Source: Eremothecium cymbalariae DBVPG#7215 (taxonomy: Eukaryota; Ascomycota; Saccharomycetes; Saccharomycetales; Saccharomycetaceae). Taken from it: DNA of 64,000 bases. Within the stretch, counting starts at the first letter, position 1. Each line of letters begins with the position of its first letter. Location of the stretch: NCBI RefSeq assembly GCF_000235365.1, contig NC_016452.1:730001-794000 (forward strand). The letters are read 5' to 3'. The notes beneath the pieces are model-generated. The model made no database searches and was not told where the DNA came from. It saw only the letters and a program-made list of their open reading frames with translations. The translations under genes and the position numbers were made by a program. Below are positions 60,363 through 64,000 of this stretch, one piece after another.

Positions 60363-62102
60363 TCAATGGATGGGATCGGCAACACGAGGAGAACTACGGG
60401 GACGAGAATTACGAGTTGAAGTGTTGGAAGGTTGTGTAGCACGGAGGGTAGAGGCAGTAGGAATGTGTTGTGTGCTAGAAGGATGAGCAGCAGAAGGGCG
60501 TGGAGAAGGAGTTCCATGAGAAGTATATGGACGTGTTGAAGCCGACCTTTGAGGGGTTTTATTGATGTTGTCGCTATTGTCAGTGTCGATGTTGGCCGAA
60601 GGGGGTGGTGCGTTAGGAGAAGAGGCAGCAGCAGCAGCAGCAGCATATGCCCCAGGATTCGATTTAGTGTAGTCTATGTGAGCAGACTCAACATGAGGTT
60701 TAGACTGCTGTTTCTTGGTTTTGATTCTAACGTTTTTTGACTGTAGCACCATCTCTTCGAATTCCAAAATTGCCGGGTCCACATCACCCTCCGATCTGCG
60801 TGCCTTGCTAAACATATCAGCAATGAACAACAATGCCTTGGCTTTGCCCACCCTCTGCCTGGCTGGTACAGTTTTATCGTCCAATAATCGATCACAAACA
60901 CCTTTTAGCTTACTCTGCAATTCAAACTTGTTTAAACTCCACATCATACCCATTGATTTTCCCTGTATCAAAAATTCGATCTGTGCACGTTCGTATGGAT
61001 TCATACTATCTAAATCTAACTTTTCCAACTCTTTCTGGGCACTCATAGCATTCATTGCGGAATTCAACATGCTAAACGTTGACTTGACAGATTTCGTCTT
61101 CTCATGAACACCAGTGAAGATTCGCGAAAATCCATACGTCTTTTGCGACATCAAGAAGTTATTCGCCTTACTTCTGTAGACTTTACTAATCAATTGCAAA
61201 AGCTCTATACCAAAACTCTCTGTCTTTAACGACTTGTCAATTTCAGTTTGTAACTTCTCCGCGAATTCCCCAACACGCCCCGCAATCACCGCTATCTGAT
61301 AGTCCGTTACTCTCTTGTCTAATATTCTGGCCAAGTCGTTGATTTGCTTCTTCTTTTCATCCCGGCGTTCCTTTTCCAACTCCAAGAACTTCTCCCGCTG
61401 CCGGTGCTTCTTATCCTTTTTAGAACCAAAATCGCCGCTCCCCATGCTCCCCACTGTATCTGTCGAAGCGGCCGATGCCCGTTCATTGCTGGCATTGTAA
61501 GACGACAGATGCATGCTCCTCGTACCATCTGTCGAATCTCCTCCGCTTCCCACCACACCGTTACCGTCAGCGCCAGCCCCAGCACCACCAGCGGCTTCGG
61601 CCGCCGCTCCCGCTCCGACTCCACCAGCTGTCGCTCTTCCCACCCCGGACTGACCGCCATCCCCCGTAGCCATCGCACTGCCACTATTACTCTCTTCGTT
61701 ATCATATGTCTCACCGTGCTCATTATCCTCTTCCTCCTCATCATAGTCGAACAGCTCCGTCTGTTTCATCAAATTCTTCAAAAATGAATACTCTCCTATC
61801 CACTCTTGAAACGAATCCCCACCAAACACCGCCATAAGCATCTCAAACGGATCTTCCTCCATCATCACGTCCCCTCGCTCGTCGCTTAACCCTACCTCAT
61901 CATACCGACTCCTCAGCTCTCCATCACTCAACACCTTGTAAGCCTTGCTAACCTCCTGAAACTTCGCCTGCGCTTCTGGATCATTCGGATTCTTATCTGG
62001 ATGCGTTTGGATAGCCTTCTTTCGGTATGCCTTCTTAATTTGTTCCGCTGTAGCATCCGGCTGTACACCTAACACGTCGTAATACTTTGTATCCTTGACC
62101 AT
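60363..62102 (-). CDS. CAJ1: Type II/III J-protein Caj1 with enlarged C terminus
   Basis: The protein has 579 residues from the ATG at 62102 ([12 protein letters not shown]); 25 further upstream codons lack support. The J domain spans residues 5-70 with HPD at 34-36. The [17 protein letters not shown] block, an inserted Gly/Ala-rich region (about 155-215) and the DnaJ-X domain follow. DnaJ-X blocks include [45 protein letters not shown] and [12 protein letters not shown]. About 110 residues of Ala/Ser/Pro/Thr-rich tail follow the region where S. cerevisiae Caj1 (391 residues) ends. Caj1 is an Hsp70 co-chaperone at the plasma membrane and nucleus. It is YER048C. Confidence 0.94.
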   Translation of the reverse strand: MVKDTKYYDVLGVQPDATAEQIKKAYRKKAIQTHPDKNPNDPEAQAKFQEVSKAYKVLSDGELRSRYDEVGLSDERGDVMMEEDPFEMLMAVFGGDSFQEWIGEYSFLKNLMKQTELFDYDEEEEDNEHGETYDNEESNSGSAMATGDGGQSGVGRATAGGVGAGAAAEAAGGAGAGADGNGVVGSGGDSTDGTRSMHLSSYNASNERASAASTDTVGSMGSGDFGSKKDKKHRQREKFLELEKERRDEKKKQINDLARILDKRVTDYQIAVIAGRVGEFAEKLQTEIDKSLKTESFGIELLQLISKVYRSKANNFLMSQKTYGFSRIFTGVHEKTKSVKSTFSMLNSAMNAMSAQKELEKLDLDSMNPYERAQIEFLIQGKSMGMMWSLNKFELQSKLKGVCDRLLDDKTVPARQRVGKAKALLFIADMFSKARRSEGDVDPAILEFEEMVLQSKNVRIKTKKQQSKPHVESAHIDYTKSNPGAYAAAAAAASSPNAPPPSANIDTDNSDNINKTPQRSASTRPYTSHGTPSPRPSAAHPSSTQHIPTASTLRATQPSNTSTRNSRPRSSPRVADPIH

Positions 62103-62698
62103 GGATTTTAAATATATATGGATATAACCTATATCAACTGTCTGTAATGAGCACTGATAATATTTATTAGTTATCAATCTCTAAAATAGCTTAATACTTT
62201 GTGTGTAGTTCTTGTTTTACAACGTTTGCATAAACAACATTAAAGATGAAAGTCTGCATTTTTTGTAAAAACTAACCAGCCTGCATTTCCCACACAATTT
62301 CGCAAAAACGAATGGGGGGCTCATCTTAGTGACACCCAAAGTCAGCCCATAAGCAGACGCTGGGAGGGTGTCATAGCAGTGCCCATGCCTGGCTGGGTGT
62401 CGTCTCTTTCGAATTATCAAATAGGAAATGAGCGGCGATAGAACTGAGTGCAGCCAGCGCACACCGAAGAGCGATGGGGGGAGAGGGCGATGAAGGCGTC
62501 GGTACGCACAGATGTGTGTATATGTGTATGTATGTATATATATTTAGGTATATATCTGACTATCTAAAGGTACGTAAGCATGTGTAGCACTGTTTTACAC
62601 AACATTCAGTGTGGCAAAGAGAAATGTTTCCGGTAGGATAGTTTCTTTCCAGCGCAAGAGCCAAGACTCGAAACCCCCGAAGGGGGAGCGGGTGCAAT
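62103..62698 (-). promoter_or_regulatory. CAJ1 upstream / APQ12 downstream region
   Basis: This 596-bp region contains a GTGTGTATATGTGTATGTA-type TG/TA repeat at about 62513-62550. No clear heat-shock element was identified by eye. The codons before APQ12's 3' end contain no other gene. Confidence 0.4.
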
Positions 62699-63178
62699 TT
62701 AACTTGCAGCTGCAGCAACACCACCGTTCCAGAATCGTTGAAGAGTTTCTTCGATGGATTGAACGTTACCTCCAGACACTAGTTGATACATGAGAAGCTT
62801 CAGGTGCGAAGAATGCTGATCTGCGTACACCAGCAAATTAGACCAGGCTGTTTTGGGACTTCGATTGGTGGCGAGGATGGAGCAAATCATGGGGATATCC
62901 TCATTCCACACTAGAGCAGGTCCACGTTGGTAGACAACAACGCTGAGCAACAGCAGAACAAGCAACGAAAATCTTTTGATCAGGACAAAAATGTAGCAAA
63001 TGAAACGATAAACGATGAACAAGATCAATGTGATCAGCATCCACTTGGCCAATATAGGGTGTTCCTTGCAAAAAGCCATGGAAATTGATATTCCCTGACT
63101 GGTGAAGAGTACCAGATATCTCAACCCGACCTGCATATACTGCAGAACCTCCTCTTCAAAAGCATTTGACTCTACCAT
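62699..63178 (-). CDS. APQ12: Nuclear-envelope/ER membrane protein Apq12
   Basis: The protein has 159 residues (S. cerevisiae 138). Two hydrophobic segments lie at about 45-66 (WMLITLILFIVYRFICYIF) and 70-84 (LLVLLLLSVVVY). A soluble C terminus with helical character follows, ending GVAAAAS. Apq12 supports nuclear pore assembly and membrane fluidity with Brr6 and Brl1. It lies next to CAJ1, and with TED1 it matches YIL039-YIL040. Confidence 0.86.
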   Translation of the reverse strand: MVESNAFEEEVLQYMQVGLRYLVLFTSQGISISMAFCKEHPILAKWMLITLILFIVYRFICYIFVLIKRFSLLVLLLLSVVVYQRGPALVWNEDIPMICSILATNRSPKTAWSNLLVYADQHSSHLKLLMYQLVSGGNVQSIEETLQRFWNGGVAAAAS

Positions 63179-63784
63179 GGTTCGCTAGAAGTATGTTTTA
63201 ATTATTGGTTGAGCGCTAAGGTCTCGCTTGTTCCTTGCGTTATTGTCGAAGAACTTAAAAGTGTTAGTTCTCTTGTTTACGTTTATTTCTATTTGGGTTA
63301 TATATCGATTTGAAGAACCTCCTCAGCGTTCGGAGGCGATACAATACAGGGCTATATTCACAGAATATTTCTGCACTATACAACAGACTTGTGGCGGAGA
63401 ACAGACACTTTGTGCGACCTGACAAGATCTTGTTTGTTATTTGTGGTTGTAACACTACAGTGTCACTTGCGCTAACCTGTGTATCTTATATAACTCAGAT
63501 TTAGATGGCTCTAGGGTTTGGAAACGGGGCTTAACGACGAGGCTTAGAGGTTTTCATTACACTTCAGGTCACGTGACTTAAGTTCCTTTTCTGCGGTCGA
63601 TTGGCGTAGCGTCGGGATGGAGTATGGTGCTGCCCAGATAAGCAGTTATTCCGCCAACAATGGGCTCCCTTTGGAAGGTGTAGTGGAAGGCTTGGTGAGT
63701 TGCTTCGCGTAAGTTGCCGATCACTCGTGGTAGGGACACTGGTACTTAGTCATTTTTTGCCGAACGCCTGACGGTTGCTGAGCT
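63179..63784. promoter_or_regulatory. APQ12 upstream region to tRNA-Gln
   Basis: This 606-bp region has an exact TCACGTGA at 63569-63576. An open frame at 63228-63422 begins with TTG, lacks ATG and has one hydrophobic stretch; I do not call it a gene. Confidence 0.4.
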
Positions 63785-63856
63785 GGTTCTATAGTGTAGT
63801 GGTTATCACTTTCGGTTTTGATCCGAACAACCCCGGTTCGAATCCGGGTAGGACCT
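63785..63856 (+). tRNA. tQ(UUG): tRNA-Gln (anticodon TTG)
   Basis: This is a 72-nt intronless cloverleaf. The acceptor stem GGTTCTA pairs with TAGGACC, the D-arm is TGTAGTGGTTATCA, and the anticodon loop TTTTGAT lies between TTCGG and CCGAA. The T-arm contains GGTTCGAATCC (the B box). A T run (63857-63861) terminates Pol III. The sequence differs from the S. cerevisiae gene at only a few stem bases. Confidence 0.98.
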
Positions 63857-63881
63857 TTTTTGTTTGTTAGTTTCCGTTTGA

Positions 63882-63920
63882 TCACGTGATCGCGAAATGA
63901 GGTTTATTGTGGTCACGTGA
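63882..63920. promoter_or_regulatory. Two TCACGTGA sites 31 bp apart
   Basis: Exact octamers lie at 63882-63889 and 63913-63920, between tRNA-Gln and the ORF that begins at 63933. Confidence 0.75.
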
Positions 63921-63932
63921 CTAGTTTGTCTT

Positions 63933-64000
63933 ATGCCGACGAGGTTGTATAGACGTATATTAGTAAGAACACTCCATGCTCGTAGAATGCCACAGCAAGC
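63933..64000 (+). CDS. 5' end of an ORF with mitochondrial-type leader (cut by right edge)
   Basis: ATG at 63933 opens a frame to the window end, 22 codons plus two bases. It starts MPTRLYRRILVRTLHARR, with seven Arg and no acidic residues, typical of a mitochondrial presequence. In S. cerevisiae the genes beyond APQ12 and CAJ1 are GVP36, PKP1, ISD11 and TPA1. Of these the mitochondrial kinase PKP1 (YIL042C) would have this orientation, but identity cannot be tested on 22 residues. Confidence 0.45.
   Translation, partial: MPTRLYRRILVRTLHARRMPQQ

Noticed and set aside
63228..63422. 64-codon frame with a hydrophobic stretch upstream of APQ12
   Set aside because: It begins only at TTG, has no ATG, no recognisable family sequence, and overlaps the APQ12 promoter.

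Overview
This window is nuclear DNA from a budding yeast of the family Saccharomycetaceae. Genes are compact and almost intronless. The one intron I found has the yeast signals GTATGT, TACTAAC and CAG, and both tRNA genes closely match Saccharomyces types. I recognise 31 protein genes, including two cut by the window edges; one more edge ORF is only tentatively assigned. In S. cerevisiae the genes are split mainly between chromosome IX (YIL023-YIL047), chromosome V (YER044-YER055) and a short piece of chromosome VI (YFR036-YFR038). Here they are interleaved in single copy, and families duplicated in S. cerevisiae (PIG2/GIP2, CST6/ACA1, CRP1/MDG1) appear once. That is the ancestral order expected of a lineage that did not pass through the whole-genome duplication (Eremothecium, Kluyveromyces, Lachancea, Zygosaccharomyces, Torulaspora). 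I cannot fix the genus from sequence alone.

Layout, left to right: SYG1 (cut by the left edge), HIS1, MET30, PIG2/GIP2, a gene-poor kilobase, AGE2, a membrane-anchored cytochrome b5-like gene, HOM3, CBR1 and JHD1; then ULP2, SSM4/DOA10, tRNA-Lys(CTT), CDC26, EMC5 and IRR1/SCC3; then a CRP1/MDG1 homologue and an MCH5-type transporter, which do not belong to this synteny block in S. cerevisiae; then YKE4, RSC8, IRC5, BCY1, ERG28, CAP2, CKA1, MEI4 (with an intron), CST6/ACA1, SPO73, PRM2, NOT3, SAP1, TED1, CAJ1, APQ12 and tRNA-Gln(TTG). At the right edge is the start of an ORF with a mitochondrial-type leader.

The genes are ordinary housekeeping and regulatory genes. They cover amino-acid synthesis (HIS1, HOM3), sulphur control (MET30), glycogen/PP1 targeting (PIG2), SUMO and ubiquitin (ULP2, SSM4, CDC26, MET30), chromatin and cohesion (JHD1, RSC8, IRC5, IRR1), signalling (BCY1, CKA1), the ER (EMC5, YKE4, ERG28, TED1, SSM4), mating (PRM2) and meiosis/sporulation (MEI4, SPO73). 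No mobile element, CRISPR array or virus-like sequence was seen.

The most striking technical feature is that six conserved genes (CST6, IRC5, BCY1, PRM2, NOT3, SAP1) each carry one single-base frame break, in or next to a short homopolymer. Uncorrected sequencing indels are the simplest explanation, although the BCY1 and CST6 breaks sit directly before a UGA codon. Biologically, the items most worth a second look are the cytochrome b5-like protein two genes from the cytochrome b5 reductase gene, a SPO73 homologue three times the S. cerevisiae length, strong intergenic enrichment of the octamer TCACGTGA, a pheromone-response palindrome upstream of PRM2, and perfect inverted repeats upstream of HIS1 and downstream of PIG2.
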